From positions 1 to 27,589 of the forward strand of contig DATDGR010000091.1 in the NCBI GenBank assembly GCA_036521995.1: 27,589 nucleotides of DNA. Reading direction: 5' to 3'. Position numbers and translations under genes: made by a program. Of the stretch, positions 15,850-23,341 are shown one piece after another. The DNA is from Gp13-AA77 sp036521995. GTDB taxonomy: Bacteria > Acidobacteriota > Terriglobia > UBA7540. The notes under the pieces are model-generated. The model had not been told where the DNA came from and did not search any database. It worked only from the letters and a program-made list of their open reading frames with translations. Position 1 is the first letter of the stretch. The number at the start of each line of letters is the position of its first letter.

Positions 15850-15985
15850 GGGTCCACCTAACGAACGAATGATCTGCGCCGTCGTTTTGTAGGCGTCACC
15901 GCGGCGCACGCTGCCCGCAATCCCATGTTGGGCGCCCTAGAATCTAACACAGTTTCGTTTGGGGGTGGGCGTGAATGCTGGCAGC

Positions 15986-16014
15986 GAAGAAAAGGGGCGG
16001 CCCGAAAGCCGCCC
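15986..16014 (-). terminator. Intrinsic terminator of the secreted protein gene at 16044
   Basis: On the minus strand a GGGCGGC/GCCGCCC stem of 7 bp with a TTTCGG loop is followed at once by CTTTTCTTC. It starts about 30 bases after the stop codon. This separates the gene from the sugar porter gene. Confidence 0.75.
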
Positions 16015-16043
16015 GCTAGCTGATGCTCCCATTCGTCAGGTCG

Positions 16044-16460
16044 TTACTTTGCGGAGCTGCCGCCTGCGCCGGTCTGGCTGAAGACCAGAGCCTTCGTCCA
16101 GCCGTACACTTCGATTTGTGTCAGCACGTGCGCGGGGCCGGCGTCGTTGTAATGAACCTCCGTGTCGCTGCTCTTTTGGGGCTGATCAACCAGTTCGACA
16201 GGCGATTTGGCCACCAGGTTTCCGTTCTGATAAAACCCAGCTTCGGGTGTGCCGGAATCGGTCAGGAGGCTCACCTTGTATTTGCCGGGTTCCAGTGTTG
16301 ACCCGTTAGGCAGCTGGCTAGCCTCCACCAGCTCCACATCCGCGGGCTTTTGACCCGAGTGATCCGATTTGGAACCCGGGAACTTGGCCGACAACACGCC
16401 GGTAGCCAGCAGAACTGCTACCGCCGTGGCGAAGATAGACTTTGAGACTGTACGCACCAT
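16044..16460 (-). CDS. Small secreted protein of unknown function
   Basis: This 138-residue protein has a Sec signal peptide: basic MVRTVSKSIF, hydrophobic ATAVAVLLATGVL, cleavage likely after LSA at residue 25. The mature domain has a beta-rich pattern: VELVEASQLPNGSTLEPGKY, KVSLLTDSGTPEAGFYQNGN, LVAKSPVELVDQPQKSSDTE, VHYNDAGPAHVLTQIEVYGW. From memory, acidobacterial genomes carry many secreted proteins with the same 'NGTTLxPGxYKV...AxFYxxGKxVAKxPV' pattern; I know of no function. The start ATG 16460 has AAAGGA nine bases upstream. The gene stands alone and ends in its own terminator. Confidence 0.8.
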   Translation of the reverse strand: MVRTVSKSIFATAVAVLLATGVLSAKFPGSKSDHSGQKPADVELVEASQLPNGSTLEPGKYKVSLLTDSGTPEAGFYQNGNLVAKSPVELVDQPQKSSDTEVHYNDAGPAHVLTQIEVYGWTKALVFSQTGAGGSSAK

Positions 16461-17001
16461 CTCGTGGTTTCCTTTCTCCTTTTGATTTGACGTACGCTTC
16501 TGGGTTTGAATTGCGGGCGTACAGATTGACTGCTAAGACCGCCGGTTCCGTCACGCCGACAGCGCAACGCACCCGGCGGCTTAAGTAGACCTTCTGCACT
16601 CAAGGCGCAACACAAACCCCAACGACGTCGCTCTTTCGCACGCATCTGCGCTGCCAACGCGGGCGCAGGTGCCATGAATAGCGGGCTATCTTGTCTTTGA
16701 TGAGTGAGCTACGTGGATGCCAGTGTGCCTTCGGCTCCCTTTTTGATCAGGGAACGATTGGGGTTTTCGTGGCGAAATGTCGGCGGCGCGTCGAAATATC
16801 GGCGCTGGCTTCCTAGATTAGTTTTGTATCGTTCGGGTGCCGAGCCGATTTCTACCTGGAAGGGTTGGTGTAACTATTGTTTATCGCAATCATCTGTTGT
16901 AACGTATGTCGTGAGGACGTGATTATGCACACCATAACGAAAACCCCGAATTTACGGGAAATGCCTGAGCACGACACAGAAAAACTTCGGAGGAGGAGAA
17001 C
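16461..17001. other. Gene-free stretch between two divergent genes
   Basis: These 541 bases separate the divergent secreted-protein gene (minus) and DoxX gene (plus), so they must hold promoters for both, but I cannot assign boxes with confidence. A possible DoxX promoter is TTGTAA (16897-16902) with GATTAT (16921-16926) at 18 bases. A direct repeat of 13 bases lies at 16773 and 16792. No convincing gene is seen; the short plus-strand frame at 16704-16922 has no ribosome-binding site. Confidence 0.5.
16773..16804. repeat. Two 13-bp direct repeats spaced 19 bp
   Basis: CGAAATGTCGGCG (16773-16785) and CGAAATATCGGCG (16792-16804) match at 12 of 13 positions with a 19-bp period, close to two helical turns. 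They could be paired protein-binding sites upstream of the DoxX gene, or chance. Confidence 0.4.
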
Positions 17002-17451
17002 ATGCTTCGCAAACTGATGTCGACAAGTAACGACTTTTCGCTGACGGTCCTGCGTCTGGTGACCGGTGTGGTCTTCTTTGCGCACGGCGCACAGAAGGCA
17101 CTCGGCTGGTTCGGAGGCTACGGTTTCAAAGGCACCATGGGCTTCTTCACCCAAGGAATGCACCTGCCTGTCCCGCTGGCGTTTCTGGCGATCATGGCGG
17201 AGTTCCTGGGAGGCCTTGGTCTGATCGTCGGTCTGCTCAGTCGTGTGGCCGCTTTTGGCATCTCCGTGAACATGGTGGTCGCCCTCCTTCTGGTCCACCT
17301 GCCGAACGGCCTTTTCATGAACTGGGGTGGCAATCAAAAAGGTGAGGGCTTCGAGTTCCATCTCCTGGCTATCGCCATCGGACTCACCATCATGGCCAAA
17401 GGGGCGGGCGCGCTCTCGCTCGACCGCGCTCTCAGCAGGTCTTCCTCGTAA
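17002..17451 (+). CDS. DoxX family membrane protein
   Basis: This 149-residue integral membrane protein has four hydrophobic helices. The DoxX pattern is clear: LTVLRLVTGVVFFAHGAQKA (about 15-34), GWFGGYGFKGTMGFF, a central FLAIMAEFLGGLGLIVGLLS and VALLLVHLPNGLFMNWGG. DoxX-type proteins are linked to quinone or thiol redox stress; the exact role here is not established. The start ATG 17002 has a strong GGAGGAGGAG site four bases upstream. A MarR regulator follows in the same direction, a pairing seen often with DoxX genes. Confidence 0.93.
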   Translation: MLRKLMSTSNDFSLTVLRLVTGVVFFAHGAQKALGWFGGYGFKGTMGFFTQGMHLPVPLAFLAIMAEFLGGLGLIVGLLSRVAAFGISVNMVVALLLVHLPNGLFMNWGGNQKGEGFEFHLLAIAIGLTIMAKGAGALSLDRALSRSSS

Positions 17452-17493
17452 AGTGCTTACCGCCGCATTGTTTTGAGATGCCCCCTCATTCCT

Positions 17494-17522
17494 GTGACGA
17501 GCGAGCCTGCTTCGCTCGTCAC
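17494..17522 (+). promoter_or_regulatory. Strong 11-bp hairpin between doxX-like and marR-like genes
   Basis: GTGACGAGCGA (17494-17504) pairs perfectly with TCGCTCGTCAC (17512-17522) around a 7-base loop. It lies 43 bases after the DoxX stop and 41 bases before the MarR start. No T-run follows on the plus strand, so it is not a standard intrinsic terminator. It may be a regulator-binding palindrome, an mRNA processing or stability element, or a transcript attenuator. Confidence 0.6.
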
Positions 17523-17563
17523 GGGCGGCCTTGGGGCTGGTCTCGGGGAGCCGGAGGCGTTCC

Positions 17564-18055
17564 ATGCCCAGCAAGATTCTGCGCGAAATCAAGCCATCGA
17601 AGCCATTCCAGACACTGCAGCAAAAGGCCTTCCTAAATCTGGTTCGCACTGCGGACGCCCTGACCCGAAGCTCGGAGCAGCTTCTCAGGCCGCACGGCCT
17701 GACATTTACGCAATACAACGTCTTGCGCATCCTGCGCGGGGCCGGCGAGGCTGGGGCCAGTTGCAGCCAGATCGGCGAACGGATGATTACGACCGAGCCT
17801 GACGTCACCCGCCTTCTCGACCGCCTGGAGAGGTGCCGCTGGATCCGCCGCGAACGCGGGACGATCGACCGGCGCCGCGTCACCACCCGGATCACGCCCC
17901 AAGGGCGGAAGCTGCTCAAGCGCCTCGACGAGCCGGTTCGGCGGCTCCACCAGCGGCAGTTCGCCACGCTGAGCCGGCCGGAGATCGAGCTTATGATCGC
18001 AAAACTTGAAGCGGTAAGAGCAGGTCTGGCAACACCCTCGCGCCGGGCTCGGTGA
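17564..18055 (+). CDS. MarR-family transcriptional regulator
   Basis: This 163-residue winged-helix regulator shows LLRPHGLTFTQYNVLRILRG (helices 2-3, about residues 41-60), SCSQIGERMITTEPDVTRLL (recognition helix), then the wing RRERGTIDRRRVTTRITPQG with the conserved D-R-R-x-V. N- and C-terminal helices supply the dimer interface. The start ATG 17564 has GGAGGC five bases upstream; an upstream in-frame TTG at 17531 has none. As MarR proteins often control the gene beside them, autoregulation and control of the DoxX gene is the likely role, with a phenolic, quinone or oxidant signal inferred, not shown. Confidence 0.93.
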   Translation: MPSKILREIKPSKPFQTLQQKAFLNLVRTADALTRSSEQLLRPHGLTFTQYNVLRILRGAGEAGASCSQIGERMITTEPDVTRLLDRLERCRWIRRERGTIDRRRVTTRITPQGRKLLKRLDEPVRRLHQRQFATLSRPEIELMIAKLEAVRAGLATPSRRAR

Positions 18056-18149
18056 TGCCAGCCTCTGGCTTCCGCCAACTGAGCTTCGCTTTGACCGGGG
18101 GCCGAGGCGGTGGCGTCGGGACTGTTTCCGCATCCTGGGTCTTGCAAGG

Positions 18150-18172
18150 CCGGAGGGCAGCCCTCCCTCCGG
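18150..18172. repeat. Perfect 8-bp hairpin
   Basis: CCGGAGGG (18150-18157) pairs with CCCTCCGG (18165-18172) around a 7-base loop. It sits directly before the dispersed 15-bp repeat and may be one end of the same decayed element. No T-run follows on either strand. Confidence 0.5.
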
Positions 18173-18177
18173 AAGCC

Positions 18178-18192
18178 ATTCTCATTGACCGG
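18178..18192. repeat. Dispersed 15-bp repeat, copy 2
   Basis: ATTCTCATTGACCGG is identical to 2491-2505, also in gene-free DNA and in the same orientation, and is likewise preceded by CCGGAG and CCCTCC blocks. Confidence 0.4.
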
Positions 18193-18465
18193 TAACTTCA
18201 GTGGCCCATTTTGTATCAGATTGATTCTAAATAACCTCTCAGGTTTGTTTGTCAGGCCCAGGCTCCTTAACCGATACAAGGCCACAACGGAACCCTTTCC
18301 AGATCTCTACCTCGTCTTGTCAAAGGGCGCGCCCGGCTTCAAAAGTAAACCTTTTCCTTTCATAGAGATGCTGGGCTGTCGCCCATTTCAAAGATGGAAC
18401 TCCCTTTTTTTCTGTGAGATGCCGGGCTCATTCGCACGGATTTGGTGTGGATCGCCCGATCACCC

Positions 18466-20913
18466 TCACTCGTAGCGCAAGGCTATCACCGGATCGACTC
18501 TGGTCGCCCGCCGAGCCGGGATGTAGCTGGCCAGCAAGGCTACGATCACCAGCAGCAGGGCGGCCCCGGCAAAAGTCAGCGGGTCCGTGGACCTGATGCC
18601 ATAAACGTAGCCGGCCATGACACGGCTCAGGCCCAATGCAACCACTAGACCGATACCCACTCCAAACATGGCGACGCCCAGGCCCTCCCGCAGCACCAGC
18701 CTGAGCACCTCGCGGCGCCCGGCGCCGAGCGCAATACGAATGGCCATCTCTTGCCTGCGCCGGCTCACCGTATAGGACATTACGCCGAAGATTCCCACGG
18801 CAGAGAGCACCAGGGCGACGGCAGCGAAAATCCAAACTAAGGTCATGGGGAAGCGGAGGGCGCCGTAGGTTTGCGCCACCATGTCGCTTAGCATCCTGAC
18901 GTCGTTCAGCGGCTGCTCCTTGTCGAGGGCCAGCACGGCATCGCGCACGGCGGGTACCACGCTCATAGGCGGGACGGCGGTTCGAATGTCCAGATACACG
19001 GCTGGCACGGGGTGTTGCTCGAAAGGCACGTAGACATCTGCACGGGGCTCCCAGAGATCGTAGCCTCGACGGTCCTTCACTACACCCACGATCTCCAGAG
19101 ATTGGGCGGTGCCGGCGCTTTGGCCCGAATAGACTCGCGCCAGGATGGTGACATGGCTGCCCACAGGATTTGAGCGAGGCCAGTAACGGCGCGCCACGAT
19201 TTCGCTGATCATGGCCACCGGCGTCGTGCCCTCGGTGTCGCTCTCCGAAAACTCGCGCCCCGCCACCAAGGCAATTCCCATGGCGCTAAAATCTCCTGGC
19301 GTAACCACGTTGAAACCGGCTGTGGGCTCCTGTCCCGGCGCCGCCGGCGGCTGGCCTTCGGGCTGAAAAAAAACATCGGAACCCGGTTGTTCAATCCCGG
19401 CCGACTTTACCCCCGGCGTGCTGCTCACACGCTGAAGTAATTGCCGAAAGAAGAGCGTCTGTTGGGTGGCGGAAGCGTACTTGTAATGCGGCAAAGAAAT
19501 CTCCATGGTCACGACGTTGGTAGGATCTATTCCCAGGTCGACATCCACAAGCCGCAGAAACGTCCGGATCAGCAGGCCGGCGCCGGTAAGAAGGACCAGA
19601 GCCAGGGCCATCTCAGAAACCACCAGGCTGTTGCGCAGACGGCGCCGCCCAGACTCGGTGGTGGTATTCACTCCGCCTTCCTTCAGGGACTCGTTGAGGT
19701 CGGTTTTTGATGCCGCCAAGGCGGGCGCCAAGCCGAAGATGATGCCCGTCGCCAACGTAATTCCCAGGCTGAAGACCAACACGCGCCAATCGACGTCGAT
19801 CACGCTGGCGTTGGGCACACTAAACCGATGATAACGAGTGAGCTCCAGTGTCAGCAGGCGATCGCCCGCGTAGGCGAGCAGGAGCCCCAACCCACCCCCG
19901 ATCGCCGCCAGCAGCACGCTTTCGGTGAGCAACTGGGTGACAAGCCGCCGGCGAGTCGCGCCGATGGCCACACGGATAGCGACTTCGCGTCTTCGGCCCG
20001 TAGCGCGCGCCAACAGGAGGTTGGCGACATTGGCGCAGGCGATGAGCAGCACCAACAGCACCGCTCCCGATATAATCAGCAGCGGCGTTTGCATCTGGCG
20101 ATGATAGGCGTCGTGCAGGGGTTCAACTTTGATGCCCCACCCTTTGTTGGCGTCGGGATACTCTTCCGCCAGATTTTCGGCCAGCGTGTCCATCGCCGCC
20201 TGGGCCTGCTCCACGCTCACCCCGGGCTGCAGCCTCGCCTGCGTCTGCAGATCGCGGGAAGTGCTACGGCCAGCCTCGCTCACCTCTTCGGGCGGGAGCG
20301 CCAGCGGCACAAACACGTCCATTTCCTGATCCCAAGTGAAGCGAAAGGTTGCCGGCATCACGCCCACGATGGTGTAACGCCTCTCGTCGAGGTCGATGGT
20401 CCTGCCCAAAATGGCGGGGTCGGAACCGTAACGCCTCTTCCACAACCCGTGGCCAATGATGGCGGCCTGGTCGTGGCCTGGCTGCATTTCATCCGAGGTG
20501 AAAAACCGTCCCATGAGCGGCTGCACCCCGAACATTGGCAGGAGCCCGACGGACGCCTTGATGCCATTTACGCTCTCCGGCCGATTGCCTTCGGTGATGT
20601 TGAACCCGGACCACCGGCAGTAACCGACCTCCTGGAAAACCTGCTTTTCTTTAGCGATGTCCGCGATATTGGGGGCTGAAACGCCGGTTTGAATGTAGCC
20701 TTCGCCCTTCTGGTTCCTCCACTGGCCGAGACCCACGAGCTGCTCCGGATCGGGATACGGCAAGGGGCGAAGAATTACGGCGTCCACAAGGCTGAAGATA
20801 GCAGTGTTAGCGCCAATTCCCAACGCCAGGGTTAAAGCGGCAACGATCGTGAAGCCGGGGTTCTTGGCCAGCACTCGCAGACCATAGCGGAGGTCCTGCA
20901 GCAAGTTTCCCAT
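18466..20913 (-). CDS. ADOP-type (duplicated orphan) ABC transporter permease
   Basis: This 815-residue inner-membrane protein of the MacB/FtsX superfamily has the duplicated layout named for Acidobacteria. It opens with MGNLLQDLRYGLRVLAKNPG then FTIVAALTLALGIGANTAIF (first helix). A periplasmic MacB core domain (about 45-260) follows, then an FtsX block with LIACANVANLLLARATGRRR and EVAIRVAIGATRRRLVTQLL. The second half repeats the scheme: NSLVVSEMALALVLLTGAGL, a second periplasmic domain, and MAIRIALGAGRREVLRLVLR before the last helices, ending ALRYE. No ATPase gene is next to it, as is usual for this orphan class. ATG 20913 has GAGGT upstream; a GTG one codon earlier is less likely. Its cargo is unknown. 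Confidence 0.95.
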   Translation of the reverse strand: MGNLLQDLRYGLRVLAKNPGFTIVAALTLALGIGANTAIFSLVDAVILRPLPYPDPEQLVGLGQWRNQKGEGYIQTGVSAPNIADIAKEKQVFQEVGYCRWSGFNITEGNRPESVNGIKASVGLLPMFGVQPLMGRFFTSDEMQPGHDQAAIIGHGLWKRRYGSDPAILGRTIDLDERRYTIVGVMPATFRFTWDQEMDVFVPLALPPEEVSEAGRSTSRDLQTQARLQPGVSVEQAQAAMDTLAENLAEEYPDANKGWGIKVEPLHDAYHRQMQTPLLIISGAVLLVLLIACANVANLLLARATGRRREVAIRVAIGATRRRLVTQLLTESVLLAAIGGGLGLLLAYAGDRLLTLELTRYHRFSVPNASVIDVDWRVLVFSLGITLATGIIFGLAPALAASKTDLNESLKEGGVNTTTESGRRRLRNSLVVSEMALALVLLTGAGLLIRTFLRLVDVDLGIDPTNVVTMEISLPHYKYASATQQTLFFRQLLQRVSSTPGVKSAGIEQPGSDVFFQPEGQPPAAPGQEPTAGFNVVTPGDFSAMGIALVAGREFSESDTEGTTPVAMISEIVARRYWPRSNPVGSHVTILARVYSGQSAGTAQSLEIVGVVKDRRGYDLWEPRADVYVPFEQHPVPAVYLDIRTAVPPMSVVPAVRDAVLALDKEQPLNDVRMLSDMVAQTYGALRFPMTLVWIFAAVALVLSAVGIFGVMSYTVSRRRQEMAIRIALGAGRREVLRLVLREGLGVAMFGVGIGLVVALGLSRVMAGYVYGIRSTDPLTFAGAALLLVIVALLASYIPARRATRVDPVIALRYE

Positions 20914-21022
20914 CACTTACCTCGAAGCCAGCTCCGGCAGCTCGCTATCTACAGTCAACCAGCGTCCGCTGGGCGCTGTCAAGCGCAGGTGCGTCCTCTG
21001 ATGGCGAAGGCCGCGGGTCTCG

Positions 21023-23098
21023 CTACTTCTTCCCGTGCTCGCCGAACCAACCCTCGACGTACATGATCTTCGCGACCTGGTGGCTGGGGCGTGCGCTCAA
21101 ACCGTGGGGCTCACCCGGGAATCTGACTAAGGCAGCTTCCACCTTGCGTAGCTTGAGCGCCTCGTAGTACTGCTCCGCCTCTTCGATCGGCGTGCGATAA
21201 TCCTCTTCACCGGTCATGAGCAGGGTCGGTGTGGTCACTTTGTCCACGAAAGAGAGAACTGAGCGCTTCACGTACTGGTCCACGTTCTGCCACGGCGGGC
21301 CCGGGAACCAGTAGCGTGTGCCGAACGAGGGCAGATCCGAAGTGAGCACCCAGCTATACCAGTTGATGACAGGATAAAGGCTGGCGGCGGCGCGGAAACG
21401 CGTAGTGCGATCGATCATCCAGCAGGTGAGCACTCCTCCGCCGGAGCCGCCGGTGACGAAGAGACGATCGGGGTCGATGTAGCCTTTGGCGATCAGCGCG
21501 TCTACGCCCGAATTCAGATCGTAGAAATCGTCGCCCGGGTAGGCGTGGTGAATGAGGTTGCCGAACTCTTCGCCGTAGCTGGTGCTGCCGCGCGGGTTGA
21601 CGTAGGCCACCACGTAGCCTTTCGCGGCCCAGGCCTGCTTGATGGTGTCGAAGCGGTCGCCGTAATTGGCGAAAGGCCCGCCATGGATCTCGAGGATCAG
21701 CGGATACTTCGCGGCCGGATCAAAGTCCGGAGGCTTCACGATCCAGCCTTGAATCTTGCGATGGTCCACCGAAGAGTTGAACCAGAACTCCTCCACCGGC
21801 CCCAGCTTCTTCTGGGTAAAGAGTTGCTGATTGAGTGTTGTCAACACGCTGAGCTTGGGATCGGAAAACCGGCCGGCGGCCACATCTCCCGGATCGGACG
21901 GCGTGTCGTACGTGACCGCGAAGAGCCCATCCTTTGCCACCGTGAACGACGCCCCGCCGCTGTAGCTCGACCCGCCGCTGCCGAGATGACCGGCCAATTC
22001 CTTCACTGAGCCGTCAAGCGAGTAGAAGGCGAGCTTCGTGTCGCCTTGATCGTCATCCATGAAATAGACGCCGCTGCCGTCCGGAGCCCAGCGCGGTTCC
22101 TGGACATCCCGATCGAGCTCCGGAGTCGCCAGGCGCGGGTTGCTGCCATCGCGGTTCATCAGGTAAAGGTGCGTGGTCTGGTGGCCCTGATAACGATCAT
22201 CAAAGCCGGTGTAAGCGATCGTCTTTCCGTCAGGTGAAATCGCCGGGGAATTGTCGGGCCCCTTGCGGTCCGTCAGCGGCTTCACGGCTCCGTCCGCCAA
22301 AGCGACTTCATACACCTCGGTGTTGAGAGGATCGTATTCATAGTCCGGGCGGAGATTAGCTGAAAAAAGCAGATACTTCCCGTCCGGGGTCCAAACGGGC
22401 GAGCCGCCGCCGCCGAAGGGCATATCGCCATGCGGAAAGTTCCCGGTGGTGAGCTGTCGCGGAGCGCCGCCGTCTGCGGCCACCACAAAGAGCTGCGTGA
22501 AACCGGGCTTGAGATAACCGCGGCCGTTGAAGCGGTAGATGAGCCGGTCATACAGTTTGGGCGGATCAGCCCACTTGGCGCCTTCGGGCGGCTTCGGCAG
22601 GGTGGCGATCTTGGGCGGCTCGGACTCGACCAGCGACGAGAAGGAAATCAGCTTGCCGTCCGGCGACCAGGCAATCTCCGCCGGCGGGTTCTCAAGGTTC
22701 GTCAGCTTGGCAGTCTGCACAGTATCCATCCAGCGGACGTAGAGTTGCGGTTTGCCGTCGCGATCCGAGATGTAGGCAATGCGCGTCCCGTCGCTCGACC
22801 ATCGTGGCGAGCTGTCGCTGAAGTTCCCGGTAGTCACGGCGCGTTGGTCAGTGCCGTCCGAGTTGATGATCCACAGGTTTGACTCGCGCTTGTCCGTCAT
22901 GATGTCGCTAAACTGGCGGACGTAAACGATGCGCTTGCCATCGGGAGAGATCTGCGGATCGGCGGCGTACTGAAGGTTGAATACATCCATAGGCGCGAGG
23001 CGCTCGGACTTTTCTTCAGCCAAAGCGGGGGAGAGAGAAAACGCCAGCAGGGTTGCTAAGGTCCATTGCGGTATGGTGCTGTGCAGACTGCGACGCAT
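21023..23098 (-). CDS. S9-family (prolyl oligopeptidase-like) secreted serine peptidase
   Basis: This 691-residue protein has a Sec signal peptide (MRRSLHSTIPQWTLATLLAF, cleavage near ALA-E at about 28). The N-terminal half is a beta-propeller of TolB/WD-like blades (ISPDGKRIVYV, WSSDGTRIAYISDRDG, WSPDGKLISFSS, WTPDGKYLLFSA). The C-terminal alpha/beta-hydrolase domain carries the triad: S552 in GGSGGG, D633 in GEEDYRTP and H665 in GEPHGL. This is the layout of dipeptidyl or acylaminoacyl peptidases acting in the periplasm on short peptides. ATG 23098 is chosen because AGGAG lies eight bases before it; GTG 23107 overlaps that site. It lies 109 bases upstream of the ADOP gene on the same strand, possibly co-transcribed. 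Confidence 0.95.
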   Translation of the reverse strand: MRRSLHSTIPQWTLATLLAFSLSPALAEEKSERLAPMDVFNLQYAADPQISPDGKRIVYVRQFSDIMTDKRESNLWIINSDGTDQRAVTTGNFSDSSPRWSSDGTRIAYISDRDGKPQLYVRWMDTVQTAKLTNLENPPAEIAWSPDGKLISFSSLVESEPPKIATLPKPPEGAKWADPPKLYDRLIYRFNGRGYLKPGFTQLFVVAADGGAPRQLTTGNFPHGDMPFGGGGSPVWTPDGKYLLFSANLRPDYEYDPLNTEVYEVALADGAVKPLTDRKGPDNSPAISPDGKTIAYTGFDDRYQGHQTTHLYLMNRDGSNPRLATPELDRDVQEPRWAPDGSGVYFMDDDQGDTKLAFYSLDGSVKELAGHLGSGGSSYSGGASFTVAKDGLFAVTYDTPSDPGDVAAGRFSDPKLSVLTTLNQQLFTQKKLGPVEEFWFNSSVDHRKIQGWIVKPPDFDPAAKYPLILEIHGGPFANYGDRFDTIKQAWAAKGYVVAYVNPRGSTSYGEEFGNLIHHAYPGDDFYDLNSGVDALIAKGYIDPDRLFVTGGSGGGVLTCWMIDRTTRFRAAASLYPVINWYSWVLTSDLPSFGTRYWFPGPPWQNVDQYVKRSVLSFVDKVTTPTLLMTGEEDYRTPIEEAEQYYEALKLRKVEAALVRFPGEPHGLSARPSHQVAKIMYVEGWFGEHGKK

Positions 23099-23265
23099 GT
23101 CGGTCACTCCTGTGCGAAGTCAAGGTGGCACGGAAGTCTATCGCAAGTGATCCGTGAAGAGCAAAGCTAGCCGAAAGGCAGGCGCAACCAACCGGGGCGA
23201 GGGCGTCTGACTGGAAGCGAAAGGTTGCAACGCGAGTGCGTTTCGATGGTTTCGATGGGCCCAGG

Positions 23266-23294
23266 TTGCGGAAGCAAGGTTGGGGCTGTAGACT
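23266..23294 (+). promoter_or_regulatory. Possible sigma-70 promoter of thiC
   Basis: TTGCGG (23266-23271) and TAGACT (23289-23294) are spaced by 17 bases, with three and four of six consensus matches. The predicted start near 23301 leaves a leader of about 40 nt, too short for a TPP riboswitch. Confidence 0.35.
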
Positions 23295-23341
23295 AAATGT
23301 CAAGATGCTTTTGCGGGCGCAGCCTTAAAGGAGATTCCAGC

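Larger units (their letters stand above)
18056..18465. other. Gene-free stretch with hairpin and dispersed repeat
   Basis: These 410 bases lie between the convergent MarR and ADOP permease genes. No convincing gene is seen. They hold a perfect 8-bp hairpin (18150-18172), the second copy of the 15-bp repeat (18178-18192), and two near-identical words GAGATGCTGGGCT (18366-18378) and GAGATGCCGGGCT (18416-18428). The T-rich runs near 18404 have no hairpin in front, so no terminator is called. Confidence 0.5.

Noticed and set aside
16852..18285. Minus-strand open frame of 477 codons across the DoxX and MarR genes
   Set aside because: It is antisense to two well-supported genes with strong ribosome-binding sites. 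Its product is Arg/Ser/His-rich and has no domain pattern, as expected of a shadow frame in GC-rich DNA.
19828..20679. Plus-strand open frame of 283 codons
   Set aside because: It is antisense to the ADOP permease gene and has no domain pattern.
23108..23341. TPP riboswitch ahead of thiC
   Set aside because: The conserved THI-box segments could not be found by eye on the plus strand.
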